From assembly GCF_030411995.1 (NCBI RefSeq), contig NZ_JASNRC010000008.1:186001-250000 (forward strand): a stretch of DNA of 64,000 nt, given 5' to 3'. The position numbers and the translations under genes were made by a program. The stretch is from Massilia sp. YIM B02769 (lineage in GTDB: Bacteria; Pseudomonadota; Gammaproteobacteria; Burkholderiales; Burkholderiaceae_D). This document shows, piece after piece, positions 28,151-37,769 of the stretch (within the stretch, counting starts at the first letter, position 1; every line of letters begins with the position of its first letter). The notes beneath the pieces are model-generated. The model searched no databases. It worked only from the letters and a program-made list of their open reading frames with translations, and was not told where the DNA came from.

Positions 28151-29404
28151 ATGTCTCAGTTGTCCCCCACCGGCGGTCTGGGCTTTCTGCGCAACCGCAA
28201 CCTCTCCTTTTACCTGTCCGCCCGTTTCCTCGGCACCCTGGCCGTCCAGATGCAAAGCGTCGCCGTCGGCTGGCAGGTCTACCAGATCACGGGCAGCCTG
28301 TTCGACCTCGGCCTGATCGGCCTGGCCCAGTTCGCGCCTTTCCTGGTGCTGATCCTGTGGGCCGGCCACGTCGCCGACCGCCACGACCGGCGCAAGATCA
28401 TCGTCTTCTGCATGCTGACCCAGCTGCTGGTCAGCGCCCTCTTGCTGGCCTTTACCTTCAGCGGCAGCAAGGTCGTCTGGCCGGTGTTCGCGGTACTGGT
28501 GCTGTTCGGCAGTGCGCGTGCTTTCATGATGCCGGCCTCGCAGGCGGTGCTGCGCAACCTGGTGCCGGACAAGGATTTCGGCCAGGCCGTTGCCCTCTCC
28601 TCCTCCACCTTCCACGTCGCCGTGATCGCCGGCCCGGTGCTGGGCGGCCTGCTGTACGTGTTAGGTCCGGTCTTCGTGTACTCGGTGTCGGCGGCGCTGC
28701 TGCTGGTGTCGGTGATCCTGATGGCCTCGGCGAAAAGCGCCCCGCAGGCGCGCAGCACGGCGCCGGTCAGCTGGCATACCCTGCTCGAAGGCCTGCGCTT
28801 CGTCTGGTCGCGCCCGATCGTGCTGGGCGCGATTTCCCTCGATCTGTTCGCGGTGCTGTTCGGCGGCGCCACCGCCCTGCTGCCGGCCTATGCCCACGAC
28901 GTGCTGCATGCCGGCCCCACCGCACTCGGCTGGCTGCGTACCGCACCCGGCGCCGGCGCCGCGCTGTGCTCGATCGCCCTGGCTTTCTTCCCGCTGCGCC
29001 GCCACGTAGGCGCCTGGATGTTCGGCGGCGTGGCCGTGTTCGGGCTGGCCGTGCTGACCCTCGGGTTCACCGACCGCTTCCCGGTGGCGCTGGCGGCCTT
29101 GTTCGTTCTCGGCGCCGGCGACATGGTCAGCGTCTACGTGCGCCATCTGCTGGTGCAGTACGAAACGCCGGACGAGATCCGCGGCCGCGTCAGCGCCGTG
29201 AATTCGGTCTTCATCGGCGCTTCGAACGAACTGGGCGAATTCGAATCGGGCATCACCGCCGGCTGGCTCGGCCTGACGCGTGCGATCCTGCTGGGCGGCG
29301 CCGCCACGCTGGCGGTGACCGGCTTGTGGGCCGTATTGTTCCCGGTACTGTCTAAAATGGACCGCTTCCCGCACCACGAGAAGAAAGGCGAGTTGGCCAG
29401 GTAG
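28151..29404 (+). CDS. MFS exporter, EntS/MFS_3 group
   Basis: 417 aa with about twelve hydrophobic helices. The N-terminus FLRNRNLSFYLSARFLGTLA and the TM2-TM3 loop AGHVADRHDRRKIIVF match the MFS_3 family that includes the enterobactin exporter EntS. No siderophore genes are nearby, so the substrate is open. The C-terminal tail ends with a basic cytoplasmic segment (DRFPHHEKKGELAR). Confidence 0.83.
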   Translation: MSQLSPTGGLGFLRNRNLSFYLSARFLGTLAVQMQSVAVGWQVYQITGSLFDLGLIGLAQFAPFLVLILWAGHVADRHDRRKIIVFCMLTQLLVSALLLAFTFSGSKVVWPVFAVLVLFGSARAFMMPASQAVLRNLVPDKDFGQAVALSSSTFHVAVIAGPVLGGLLYVLGPVFVYSVSAALLLVSVILMASAKSAPQARSTAPVSWHTLLEGLRFVWSRPIVLGAISLDLFAVLFGGATALLPAYAHDVLHAGPTALGWLRTAPGAGAALCSIALAFFPLRRHVGAWMFGGVAVFGLAVLTLGFTDRFPVALAALFVLGAGDMVSVYVRHLLVQYETPDEIRGRVSAVNSVFIGASNELGEFESGITAGWLGLTRAILLGGAATLAVTGLWAVLFPVLSKMDRFPHHEKKGELAR

Positions 29405-29478
29405 GTGCGTTTCCGAACGCAGTAAAACATGCAGGATGTGTAAGATCGGCTCCAGGACTTACGAATAGGGAGCCAACT

Positions 29479-29865
29479 ATGCAAATCAATGTCAACACCG
29501 ACCACACCATCGAAAAACACCAGGGCCTGGACGAACACGTCGAAAGCGTGGTCCAGTCCTCGATCGGCCGCTTCAGCGATCACGTCAACCGCGTCGACGT
29601 CCACCTGAGCAATGAAAACAGCCAGAAGCAGCTGGACGGCGGCAACTACTGCATGATGGAAGCACGCGTCGCCGGCTACGCACCAGTGGTAGTGAAAGAG
29701 CACGCGGTCAACCTGCACCAGGCGATCTCGAACGCCGGCGGCAAGCTCAAGCGCGCGCTCGACAGCGCCATCGGCCGCCTGAACGACAAGGGCCGCCACG
29801 AGGCGCCGCCAGTCGACGACGCCGTGGACATCCTGTCCGACAAGAACCTGACCAGCGGCGTGTAA
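29479..29865 (+). CDS. HPF/RaiA-family ribosome-associated protein
   Basis: 128 aa, a single-domain HPF/RaiA fold: INVNTDHTIEKHQGLDEHVE, then RVDVHLSNENSQKQLDGG, and a helix with LHQAISNAGGKLKRALDSAI. It lacks the long dimerising C-terminal domain, so it is a short form that would bind the decoding region of the 30S subunit under stress. Good ribosome site (AGGGAGCC). Confidence 0.8.
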   Translation: MQINVNTDHTIEKHQGLDEHVESVVQSSIGRFSDHVNRVDVHLSNENSQKQLDGGNYCMMEARVAGYAPVVVKEHAVNLHQAISNAGGKLKRALDSAIGRLNDKGRHEAPPVDDAVDILSDKNLTSGV

Positions 29866-29913
29866 TTTTCGACGCTGCGCCACGCGGCATTGCCGGGCCG
29901 GGGCCTTGCCCCA

Positions 29914-30729
29914 TCAGCCCGGCACGGTCCCCTCGACCATCGCGCGCACATCGCGCAGGTAACGCAGTCCGGGCAAGGCCCGGCTGCCATACCAGGACAT
30001 CATTTCCCCATCGACCAGGAAGACCGGGATGCCGAGCTGCTTCTCGAGGGCGTCCGCGTGCGTCTGCGTGAAGCGGTAGGGTTCGGTCGACAGCAGCACC
30101 GCGTCCAATTGATCGACCAGTTCGCTCGACCAGGCAAAGCGCGGGTAGCGGGCCTCGCCCAGGGCCGGCACGCTCCAGCCCAGCTCGCCCAGCATGCGCG
30201 CGATATACGTGTCGCTGGAAATACTCATCCACGGGTCTTGCCAGATGCAGTACAGCACCGTGCGCGCCGGACCGGTTCCCTGGGCACGCAGCGCCGCGTA
30301 CTCGGCTTCGAACGCGGCGCACCAGGCCTCGGCCTTGTCCAGCGCACCGAAGATGCCGCCCAGCAGACGCGCCAGGTGCAGGTTGTCGCGCGGCGCCAGC
30401 GGATGGGTGACGACGATGTGCGGCACGAATTCCGCCAGGGCCTCGACGGTCGGTTTTTCGTTCTCGTCGATGTTCACCACCAGATGGGTCGGCGCCAGCT
30501 TGCGGATCTTCTCGATGTTGACGTCCTTGGTGCCGCCGATCTTCGGGATTGTTTTGACGACCTCGGCCGGATGGATGCAGAAGCCGGTGCGCCCGACCAC
30601 CTGCCCTGCCAGGCCGAGATCGCACAGCAGTTCGGTGATCGAAGGCACCAGCGAGACGATGCGCGCGCCGGGCGCCGGCAGGTGTTGGACGCCGAGGGCG
30701 TCGACGAGATGGGAGGCGGGAGGAGTCAT
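29914..30729 (-). CDS. helical-backbone metal/cobalamin receptor (BtuF-like)
   Basis: 271 aa. RIVSLVPSITELLCDLGLAG is the diagnostic first strand and helix of the class III periplasmic binding fold, followed by KLAPTHLVVNIDENEKPTVE. There is no obvious signal peptide at the chosen ATG, which is unusual for a periplasmic receptor. The protein may be cytoplasmic, as in some orphan members, or the start may differ. No permease or ATPase gene is nearby. An open frame continuing upstream to 31683 is a shadow of the diguanylate cyclase. Confidence 0.75.
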   Translation of the reverse strand: MTPPASHLVDALGVQHLPAPGARIVSLVPSITELLCDLGLAGQVVGRTGFCIHPAEVVKTIPKIGGTKDVNIEKIRKLAPTHLVVNIDENEKPTVEALAEFVPHIVVTHPLAPRDNLHLARLLGGIFGALDKAEAWCAAFEAEYAALRAQGTGPARTVLYCIWQDPWMSISSDTYIARMLGELGWSVPALGEARYPRFAWSSELVDQLDAVLLSTEPYRFTQTHADALEKQLGIPVFLVDGEMMSWYGSRALPGLRYLRDVRAMVEGTVPG

Positions 30730-30840
30730 GGCGCTATTGGAACACTGATGTTTCCGAAACACCAGCCGATCCGATTCGCATGATGGTTTATCATGCAACT
30801 TATGGTTTACACTGCGCCAGCAACCACGCGGAGGAAAGTC

Positions 30841-31806
30841 TTGAAACACATCGGTAAGTTTGGCCAGTCGGGTCACAAAATCGACGACCTGCAATTGTTT
30901 CGCGGAGCCGACATGGCCGCAGCCGCACGCTCGATCGCCGAGTGCGACATCGTGCGCGTCACCGAAGGCGAACTCATCGAAGACACGGTCCGCGCCCGCC
31001 TGTATATCGTGCTCAGCGGCATGCTCGAGGTCGAAACCGACGGCCACGCCGGCACCTCGGACGGCAACGTCAACCGCATCCTGCCGGGCGAAAGCGTGGG
31101 CGAACAATCGGTGCTGGACGATGCCGTGAACCTGGATGCCGTGCGCGCGGTGGAAGAAACCACCCTGCTCGTGATCGAATCCGAACTGGCCTGGGAACTC
31201 ATCGACCATTCGAACGCGGTGGCGCGCAACCTGCTGCGCCTGCTGTCCTTCCGCATCCGCGCTGCGAACGCCCTGCTGCGCCGGCGCCAGAAGCTGGGCG
31301 AGTTCTATCGCCAGCTCTCGCTGAACGACACCCTGACCGGGCTCTATAATCGCACCTGGCTGGCCGACATGCTGCCGAAACTGGTGGGCCGCGCCCGTGC
31401 CCAGGGCAGCCCGCTGGCCTTGCTCATGGTTGACCTCGACAACTTCAAGAAGTTCAACGACACCCATGGTCACCTGGTCGGCGACGCCGCCCTGTGCGCG
31501 GCGGCGAACGTCATCCGCGACGGCTTGCGTCCGTCGGACTTTGCGGTGCGCTATGGCGGCGAAGAATTGATGGCTGTGCTGCCCGACACCAATGCCGAAA
31601 TGGCGCACATGGTCGCGAACCGCCTGTGCCAGAAGATGCGCGAGACCGTGCTCTTCCCCGACATGCGCGTGCCGATGCCGCACCTGACCGCCTGCTTCGG
31701 CGTGGCCGTGCTCGACCCGAGCGCCGACGAAACCGCCCTCATCGAAGCGGCCGATGCCGCCTTGTATCGCGCCAAGGAAGCTGGCCGCAACTGCGTCAGT
31801 TTATAA
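30841..31806 (+). CDS. diguanylate cyclase with N-terminal cyclic-nucleotide-binding-like domain
   Basis: 321 aa from a TTG start preceded by a strong GGAGGAAAG site; an ATG at 30793 has no ribosome site. Residues ~20-125 form a cNMP-binding-like barrel (LYIVLSGMLEVE, PGESVGEQSVLDD). The GGDEF domain has the active RYGGEEL and an I-site RPSD five residues before it, so product inhibition by c-di-GMP is expected. No membrane helix. Likely couples an intracellular signal to c-di-GMP synthesis and so to motility or biofilm. Confidence 0.88.
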   Translation: MKHIGKFGQSGHKIDDLQLFRGADMAAAARSIAECDIVRVTEGELIEDTVRARLYIVLSGMLEVETDGHAGTSDGNVNRILPGESVGEQSVLDDAVNLDAVRAVEETTLLVIESELAWELIDHSNAVARNLLRLLSFRIRAANALLRRRQKLGEFYRQLSLNDTLTGLYNRTWLADMLPKLVGRARAQGSPLALLMVDLDNFKKFNDTHGHLVGDAALCAAANVIRDGLRPSDFAVRYGGEELMAVLPDTNAEMAHMVANRLCQKMRETVLFPDMRVPMPHLTACFGVAVLDPSADETALIEAADAALYRAKEAGRNCVSL

Positions 31807-31906
31807 GCCATCGAGTCCATGGACGGTTGACGGAACGGGACTTGCCCACGACAATTCCGTGCCACGCTGAGCGACACCTTCACCAGCGTTACCTTCCTGG
31901 ACTTCG

Positions 31907-33355
31907 ATGAGCAACCACACCTTCCTCTGGCACGACTACGAAACCTTCGGCGCCCAGCCGCGCCGCGACCGTCCGGCCCAGTTTGCCGCGATCCGCACCG
32001 ATGCCGAGCTCAACGAGATCGACGAGCCGATCATGCTGTACTGCCGGCCAGCCAACGATTACCTGCCCGATCCGCAGTCCTGCCTGATCACCGGCATCAC
32101 GCCCCAGCAATGCCTGGAACTGGGCGTGCCCGAGCACGCGTTCGCGCGCCAGATCGAGGCCGTCTTCAGCGAGCCAGGTACGGTCGGTGTCGGCTACAAC
32201 ACCATCCGTTTCGACGACGAGGTGACGCGCTTCCTGTTCTGGCGCAATCTGATCGATCCGTATGCGCGCGAGTGGAAGAACGGCTGCGGCCGCTGGGACC
32301 TGCTCGACGTGGTGCGCATGACCTATGCGCTGCGTCCCGAGGGCATCGAGTGGCCGCGCCACGAGGATGGCCGTCCGAGCTTCCGCCTGGAACACCTGAC
32401 GGCCGCAAACGGCCTGGCCCACGAAGCGGCGCACGACGCGCTGTCCGACGTGCGCGCCACCATCGCCCTGGCGCGCCTGATCCGCAGCAAGCAGCCGAAA
32501 CTCTTCGACTTCTGCCTGGAACTGCGGCGCAAGGACCGGGTCGCGGCCGAGATGGGGCTGCACCTGGAGCCGGCGCTGCGCCAGCCTTTCCTCCACGTGT
32601 CGGGCATGTTCCCGGCGGAACAGGGTTGCCTGGGACTGGTATGGCCGCTGGCCCAGCATCCGTCGAACAAGAACGAGATCCTGGTCTGGGATTGCCGCCA
32701 CGATCCGTCGGAACTGTTTGGCCTGGACGTCGAGACGATTCGCCTGCGCATGTTCACGCGCTCAAGCGACTTGCCCGAGGGCGTGACGCGGCTGCCGATC
32801 AAGAGCGTGCACCTGAACAAGTCGCCGATGCTGGTCGGGAATCTGAAAACACTGAGCCCGGCCATGGCCGAGCGCTGGGGCATCGACGTGGCGCAGCACC
32901 GCGCGCACGCCCAGGTGGCGGCGCAGGCGCCGGAGATGGCGGCGGTGTGGGCGGAGGTGTTCAAGAAGCCGTCGTCGGTGAACGAGACGGATGTGGATGA
33001 AGACCTGTATGGCGGGTTTGTCGGCAACAACGACCGGCGCAAGCTCGATTCCATGCGCGGCGAAACGCCGGCGCGGCTGGCGACAATGCAGGCGGCGTTC
33101 GAGGACGAGCGCTTGACTGAACTGCTGTTCCGCTACCGTGCGCGTAATTTCCCCGAGACCTTGAACGAAGTGGAGATGGCGCGTTGGGAAGAGCACCGCG
33201 CGGCGCGCTTGTTCGATGGGGCGGGGAATGCGCGGACGGTCGATCAGTTGTTTGGGGAGATCGATGCGTTGTCGGAGACGGCGGATGAGCGGGCGCAGGA
33301 GGTTCTTGGCGCCTTGTATGATTACGTGGAGATGATTGCGCCTGAGCGATATTGA
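31907..33355 (+). CDS. sbcB: exodeoxyribonuclease I
   Basis: 482 aa. DEDD exonuclease residues: Asp10 and Glu12 in LWHDYETFGAQPRRDRPAQF, a later Asp in VGYNTIRFDDEVTRFL, and HDALSDVRATIALARLI for the last His/Asp. The SH3-like and helical C-terminal parts seen in the E. coli enzyme follow. It degrades single-stranded DNA 3' to 5' in recombination and mismatch repair. Confidence 0.95.
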   Translation: MSNHTFLWHDYETFGAQPRRDRPAQFAAIRTDAELNEIDEPIMLYCRPANDYLPDPQSCLITGITPQQCLELGVPEHAFARQIEAVFSEPGTVGVGYNTIRFDDEVTRFLFWRNLIDPYAREWKNGCGRWDLLDVVRMTYALRPEGIEWPRHEDGRPSFRLEHLTAANGLAHEAAHDALSDVRATIALARLIRSKQPKLFDFCLELRRKDRVAAEMGLHLEPALRQPFLHVSGMFPAEQGCLGLVWPLAQHPSNKNEILVWDCRHDPSELFGLDVETIRLRMFTRSSDLPEGVTRLPIKSVHLNKSPMLVGNLKTLSPAMAERWGIDVAQHRAHAQVAAQAPEMAAVWAEVFKKPSSVNETDVDEDLYGGFVGNNDRRKLDSMRGETPARLATMQAAFEDERLTELLFRYRARNFPETLNEVEMARWEEHRAARLFDGAGNARTVDQLFGEIDALSETADERAQEVLGALYDYVEMIAPERY

Positions 33356-33412
33356 GTCTGGCGTATGCTGGCGTTATTGGGGCTGTTGCCTGTGGCGTTA
33401 CTGGTAGGTTGA

Positions 33413-33541
33413 ATCCGCGTGGGCTCGAGAGCCCACCCTACAGGATACGTTATAGGCGAGTTCATACGAAAACCAAATCGGGGTTCGCTTGAACTCGCTA
33501 CGACCGTATTCCGTAGGGTGGGCTCTCGAGCCCACGCGGAT
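33413..33541. repeat. REP-like perfect inverted pair (copy 3)
   Basis: Arms 33413-33441 and 33513-33541 are exact 29-bp reverse complements (ATCCGCGTGGGCTCGAGAGC... against ...GCTCTCGAGCCCACGCGGAT), with a 71-bp loop. It lies between the convergent sbcB and pyrF ends. The rest of the 33356-33634 spacer shows no gene. Confidence 0.88.
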
Positions 33542-33634
33542 CATGCACACCGATACCGGCACAGGCAACAGCCCCACGTCCCTCAATTCGGGACAACACG
33601 GCCGACCGCAACAACGCCGTCGGCCACGCCCACA

Positions 33635-34456
33635 TCACCCCCGATACCGATTGATCTCATCCCGCGTCTCACGCGCCACCCTGCGCGCCGCCGCCGCGAA
33701 ATCCTCACCCGCTTCCGGCTTCGCATAAATAATCGCCCGCGAGGAATTGATCATCATCCCGGCCCCATCAGCGGTCCGCCCCGAACGCACGGTCGCCCCC
33801 ACATCCCCACCCTGCGCGCCAATCCCTGGCACCAGCAGCGGCATGTCGCCAATAATCGCCCGCACCTGCGCCAGCTCTTCCGGGAAGGTCGCCCCCACCA
33901 CCAGCGCGCACTGCCCGTTGCGGTTCCACTTCTCCGCCACCAGCCGCGCCACGTGCTGGTACAACGGCTGCCCACCCACATCCAGGAACTGCAGATCCGA
34001 GCCGCCCGCATTCGAGGTGCGGCACAGCACGATCACGCCGCGGTCCGCCCATTCCATGTAAGGCTCGACCGAATCGAAGCCCATGTACGGGTTGACGGTG
34101 ACCGCATCCGCGCCATACCGGTCGAAGGCTTCGCGCGCGTACTGGTGCGCGGTGGCGCCGATGTCGCCGCGCTTGGCGTCGAGGATCAGCGGAATGTGGG
34201 GATAGGTCTCGCGCAGGTAGCGGCAGATTTCCTCCAGCTGCGCTTCGGCGCCGAGCGCGGCGAAATAGGCGATCTGCGGCTTGAAGGCGCAGGCCAGGTC
34301 GGCGGTGGCATCGATGATGGCCTTGCAGAAGCGGACGATACCGTCCGGTGCGTCGCGCAGTTCTTCCGGAAAACGCGCCAGGTCGGGGTCCAGGCCCACG
34401 CACAGCAGCGAATCGTTGCGGGTCCAGGCTGCGGACAGTTTATTGATGAAATTCAC
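33635..34456 (-). CDS. pyrF: orotidine 5'-phosphate decarboxylase, type 2
   Basis: 273 aa, the longer type 2 form. The catalytic tetrad region is [18 protein letters not shown] with Asp93, Lys95 and Asp98. The N-terminus [14 protein letters not shown] and the phosphate-binding [13 protein letters not shown] agree. Last step of UMP synthesis. Divergent from the lemA gene with a 135-bp promoter gap that contains TATATTTTATT. Confidence 0.95.
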   Translation of the reverse strand: MNFINKLSAAWTRNDSLLCVGLDPDLARFPEELRDAPDGIVRFCKAIIDATADLACAFKPQIAYFAALGAEAQLEEICRYLRETYPHIPLILDAKRGDIGATAHQYAREAFDRYGADAVTVNPYMGFDSVEPYMEWADRGVIVLCRTSNAGGSDLQFLDVGGQPLYQHVARLVAEKWNRNGQCALVVGATFPEELAQVRAIIGDMPLLVPGIGAQGGDVGATVRSGRTADGAGMMINSSRAIIYAKPEAGEDFAAAARRVARETRDEINRYRG

Positions 34457-34591
34457 TCTAGCCCCTCTTCACGGTGTCAATGCAAACCCGCTATTTTACC
34501 TGTCGCCGCCGCGACGGTCGCCGGCGCCGGCCCGGCCGTGCGACCAGGGCAGCGCCTCTTGGGGTATATTTTATTCATTCGACAACTCGCC

Positions 34592-35218
34592 ATGGACAAG
34601 CACATGATGACGTCTTCCCTACTCGCGCGCTGGACGCGCATGCTGGCCGGCGCCCTGCTGGCCGGTTCCCTGCTCTCGGGCTGCGGCTACAACGATTTCC
34701 AGACCAAGGACGAAGCGACCAAGGCCGCCTGGGGCGAAGTGGTCAACCAGTACCAGCGCCGCGCCGACCTGATCCCGAACCTGGTCAACACGGTCAAAGG
34801 CTATGCCTCGCACGAACGCGAAACGCTGGAAGCGGTCACGCGCGCCCGTTCCGCCGCCACCAGTTTCCAGATCACGCCGGAAGTGCTGAACAACCCGGAA
34901 GCCTTCCAGAAATTCCAGCAGGTGCAGGGTGAACTGTCGGGTGCGCTGTCGCGCCTGATGGCCGTCTCCGAAAAATACCCGGACCTGAAAGCGGACACCA
35001 GTTTCCGCGACCTGCAATCGCAGCTCGAAGGCACGGAAAACCGCATCACCGTGGCGCGCCAGCGCTACATTGCCTCGGTCCAGGACTACAACGTCACCGT
35101 GCGCAAGTTCCCGACCAACCTGACGGCGATGATGTTCGGCTACGACGCCAAGCCCTCGTTCACGGTCGAGAACGAAAAAGCGATCTCGACCGCGCCGACG
35201 GTCGACTTCGGCAAATAA
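34592..35218 (+). CDS. LemA-family lipoprotein
   Basis: 208 aa. A signal peptide ends in the lipobox LLSGC (Cys near residue 30). The LemA signature AWGEVVNQYQRRADLIPNLV and the YNVTVRKFPTNLTAMMFGY motif are clear. Helical outer-leaflet protein of uncertain role; LemA genes commonly sit beside TPM-domain genes as here. First gene of a three-gene operon. Confidence 0.9.
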   Translation: MDKHMMTSSLLARWTRMLAGALLAGSLLSGCGYNDFQTKDEATKAAWGEVVNQYQRRADLIPNLVNTVKGYASHERETLEAVTRARSAATSFQITPEVLNNPEAFQKFQQVQGELSGALSRLMAVSEKYPDLKADTSFRDLQSQLEGTENRITVARQRYIASVQDYNVTVRKFPTNLTAMMFGYDAKPSFTVENEKAISTAPTVDFGK

Positions 35219-35227
35219 GGCGCAGCG

Positions 35228-36070
35228 ATGACTGTCCTGCGCACGCTCTGGCTGTTCGTGCTGGCTGCGACGCTCGCCGCCGTGGTGCCGACATCGGCCC
35301 GGGCGCAGCTGAAGGAAGTGCCGCCGCTGGCCGGCCACGTCACCGACGAGGCCGGCATGCTGGACGCCGACCAGCACGGGCGCCTGGAAGCCGTGCTGAC
35401 CGACTACGAGGCGAAGACCGGCAGCCAGATCGCCGTGCTGCTGGTCAAGTCGACCGAGCCGGAAGCCATCGAGCAGTTCGGCATCCGCGTGGCCGACGCC
35501 TGGAAGCTGGGCCGCAAGGGCGTGGACGACGGCGTGCTGCTGATGGTGGCGCGCGACAATCCGAGTTCCCTGCGCCGCCTGCGCATCGAGGCCGGGCGCG
35601 GCGTGCAGGGCGTGCTGACCGACGCCCAATCGAAACGCATCCTGCAGGACACGATCGCGCCCCACTTCCGGCAAGAGCATTATTACGAAGGCCTGGTCGC
35701 CGGCGTCGGCGCCATCGCTACCCTGCTGAACCAGGAACAATTCCCGGCGCCCAAACAGCAGCCACAACCGGCGCGCGTGCCCCAGGGCGATGGCGGCGGC
35801 GGCATCGGTATTGTCGGCATCGTGCTGCTGGTGGTCGGCTTCACCCTGGTGCGTTCGATGTTGCGCCCGCGCCGTACCCGCTTGTCGCGCGGCGGCTGGG
35901 GCAGCGGCGCCACCGGCTTCATCCTCGGTAACGTTCTTGCGAACATGGGCCGCGGCGGTGGCGGTGGCGGCTTCGGCGGCTTTTCGGGCGGTGGCGGCGG
36001 CTTCGGCGGAGGCGGGTTCTCCGGCGGTGGCGGCAGTTTTGATGGCGGCGGCGCCTCGGGAGACTGGTGA
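35228..36070 (+). CDS. TPM-domain membrane protein with Gly-rich tail (YgcG type)
   Basis: 280 aa. A signal peptide (to about ARAQ) is followed by a TPM domain, for example AGMLDADQHGRLEAVLTDYE and KGVDDGVLLMVARDNPSS, then one transmembrane helix (GIVGIVLLVVGFTLV) and a Gly/Ser/Phe-rich cytoplasmic tail. It starts 9 bp after lemA. TPM proteins were linked to photosystem repair in plants; in bacteria the function is unclear. Confidence 0.87.
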   Translation: MTVLRTLWLFVLAATLAAVVPTSARAQLKEVPPLAGHVTDEAGMLDADQHGRLEAVLTDYEAKTGSQIAVLLVKSTEPEAIEQFGIRVADAWKLGRKGVDDGVLLMVARDNPSSLRRLRIEAGRGVQGVLTDAQSKRILQDTIAPHFRQEHYYEGLVAGVGAIATLLNQEQFPAPKQQPQPARVPQGDGGGGIGIVGIVLLVVGFTLVRSMLRPRRTRLSRGGWGSGATGFILGNVLANMGRGGGGGGFGGFSGGGGGFGGGGFSGGGGSFDGGGASGDW

Positions 36071-36597
36071 TGACACAAGAAACAGCAGCTTCCTTCGGCC
36101 AGCGCCTGGGACGCGTCTTGCGCCACTGGCGCAGTACGAAGGCCGATGCGCGGCGCGCCTTCCCCGACGCCACCCTGGAAGCCGTGGCCCAGGCCATCAC
36201 GGCCGGCGAACGCACCCACCGCGGCGAGGTGCGCTTCATCGTCGAAAAGGCCTTGCCGGCCGACGAGATCTGGGACGGCGTCACCAATCGCCAGCGCGCC
36301 CTGGCCCTGTTCGCCGACTACGGCGTCTGGGACACCGAGGACAATTGCGGCGTGCTGATCTATGTGAACCTGGCCGACCACAAGGTCGACATCGTGGCCG
36401 ACCGCGGCATCGACCGCAAGATCGACACCGGCACCTGGCAAACCGTGTGCCGCACCATGACCGACGGCTTCCGGCGCGGCGACTTCCACCAGGCGGCGCT
36501 GGCGGCGGTCGAGCAAGTCAATTCGCTGCTGCGCGAGCACTTCCCGGCCAATGGCGAGCGCCCCAATGAATTGCCGGACCATCCGATCATGCTATAG
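36070..36597 (+). CDS. second TPM-domain protein, soluble form
   Basis: 175 aa. A TPM fold without signal peptide: AITAGERTHRGEVRFIVEKA, DNCGVLIYVNLADHKVDIVA and DRGIDRKIDTGTW. ATG at 36070 shares one base with the previous stop (TGATG); a GTG one codon earlier is also possible. Third gene of the LemA/TPM/TPM operon, probably a cytoplasmic partner of the membrane TPM protein. Confidence 0.87.
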   Translation: MTQETAASFGQRLGRVLRHWRSTKADARRAFPDATLEAVAQAITAGERTHRGEVRFIVEKALPADEIWDGVTNRQRALALFADYGVWDTEDNCGVLIYVNLADHKVDIVADRGIDRKIDTGTWQTVCRTMTDGFRRGDFHQAALAAVEQVNSLLREHFPANGERPNELPDHPIML

Positions 36598-36668
36598 GGG
36601 CAACGCCTACCTGCCTGCGCAGGTTCTCGCTACAATCTGGGCTTTCCAGACACCCTGAAAGCCCTGCC

Positions 36669-37445
36669 ATGAAACTCGCCAACAAGACCGCCATCGTCAC
36701 CGGAGCCAGCCAGGGCATCGGCCTGGCCTGCGCCCAACGCCTGGTGCGCGAAGGCGCGCGCGTGATGCTGGCGGACGTGCGCCCGGAAGGCGCGGCCGCG
36801 GCCGAAGCCCTGGGCGACGCCGCCCGCTTCTTTTGCGCCGACGTCAGCCAGAAATCCGACGTCGACGCCCTGTTCGCCGCCACCCTGGACGCCTTTGGCC
36901 ACATCGACATCTTGGTGAACAATGCCGGCGTGACCCATGCCGCCGACTTCCTCGACCTCCACGAAGACGACTTCGACCGCGTGCTGCGCATCAACCTGAA
37001 ATCGATGTTCCTGTGCAGCCAGGCGGCGGCGCGCGACATGGTCAAGCGCAACAGCGGCTGCATCATCAACATGTCGAGCGTGAACGCCGAGCTGGTGATT
37101 CCGAACCAGATTCCGTATGTCGTGTCCAAGGGCGGTGTGAACCAGCTGACCCGTGTGGCCGCGATCAGCCTGGCCCAGCACGGCATCCGCGTGAACGCGG
37201 TCGGCCCCGGCACGATCCTCACCGAACTGGCCAAGCAGGCCGTGCTCGGCAGCCCGCAGGCGCGCCACACCATCCTGTCGCGCACGCCGCTGGGCCGCTG
37301 CGGCGAGCCGGAGGAAGTAGCGTCCATCGTCGCCTTCCTGGCCAGCGACGACGCCTCCTACATGACCGGCCAGACCCTGTACGCGGACGGCGGACGCATG
37401 CCACTGAACTACACGGTGGCGGTGCGCGACGACGAGCAGCAATGA
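36669..37445 (+). CDS. short-chain dehydrogenase/reductase
   Basis: 258 aa classical SDR. Cofactor motif TAIVTGASQGIGLACAQRL, NNAG (ILVNNAGVTH), catalytic Ser in INMSSVN and YVVSK for Tyr/Lys. Asp after the second strand (MLADVRPEG) favours NAD over NADP. The substrate cannot be read. It ends close to two candidate small RNAs. Confidence 0.9.
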   Translation: MKLANKTAIVTGASQGIGLACAQRLVREGARVMLADVRPEGAAAAEALGDAARFFCADVSQKSDVDALFAATLDAFGHIDILVNNAGVTHAADFLDLHEDDFDRVLRINLKSMFLCSQAAARDMVKRNSGCIINMSSVNAELVIPNQIPYVVSKGGVNQLTRVAAISLAQHGIRVNAVGPGTILTELAKQAVLGSPQARHTILSRTPLGRCGEPEEVASIVAFLASDDASYMTGQTLYADGGRMPLNYTVAVRDDEQQ

Positions 37446-37545
37446 CCCATGCGGCCAGCATCAGGAGCCTTGCTATTCACGCTTCGTATGTCTGGTATCT
37501 GTATTTGCAATTAGACACGTATGCCGCAACGCAGCATAATGGCAC

Positions 37546-37610
37546 CTGTCTCCACTATTCTCCTCCAAGAAAATAGTTTTAAGCCCGCTCAACCAGCGGG
37601 CTTTTTTTTT
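37546..37610 (+). ncRNA. candidate small RNA 1 with anti-Shine-Dalgarno segment
   Basis: Predicted transcript from about 37546, after a possible -35 TTAGAC and -10 CATAAT 18 bp apart, to an ideal terminator (AAGCCCGCT 37581-37589 with AGCGGGCTT 37595-37603, then nine T). The single-stranded part holds CUGUCUCC and UUCUCCUCCAAG, complementary to ribosome sites. No ORF. The terminator is 135 bp after the SDR stop, so it could also simply end that transcript. Confidence 0.45.
37581..37610 (+). terminator. rho-independent terminator after SDR/sRNA 1
   Basis: A 9-bp stem, 5-base loop CAACC and a long T-run. Confidence 0.92.
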
Positions 37611-37769
37611 GTGCTTCGATTTGACCTCGCTCAAGAAACTCCAGATCGTCTCCTCCTCGACGCGGCATTTTGCCTTGTATATCAGTAGACCAGCCGCAGC
37701 CCCAGCGGTTCGCCTAACCACGCATGAGCTTGCGCTGTGTCATGTCCGCGTCACAAACCCTGCCTATAC

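Noticed and set aside
29914..31683. 589-aa minus-strand fusion frame
   Set aside because: Beyond 30729 the frame is antisense to the diguanylate cyclase; only the BtuF-like part is real.
33419..34591. N-terminal extension of the LemA frame
   Set aside because: It runs antisense through pyrF and a REP pair; the lipoprotein signal at 34592 is the natural start.
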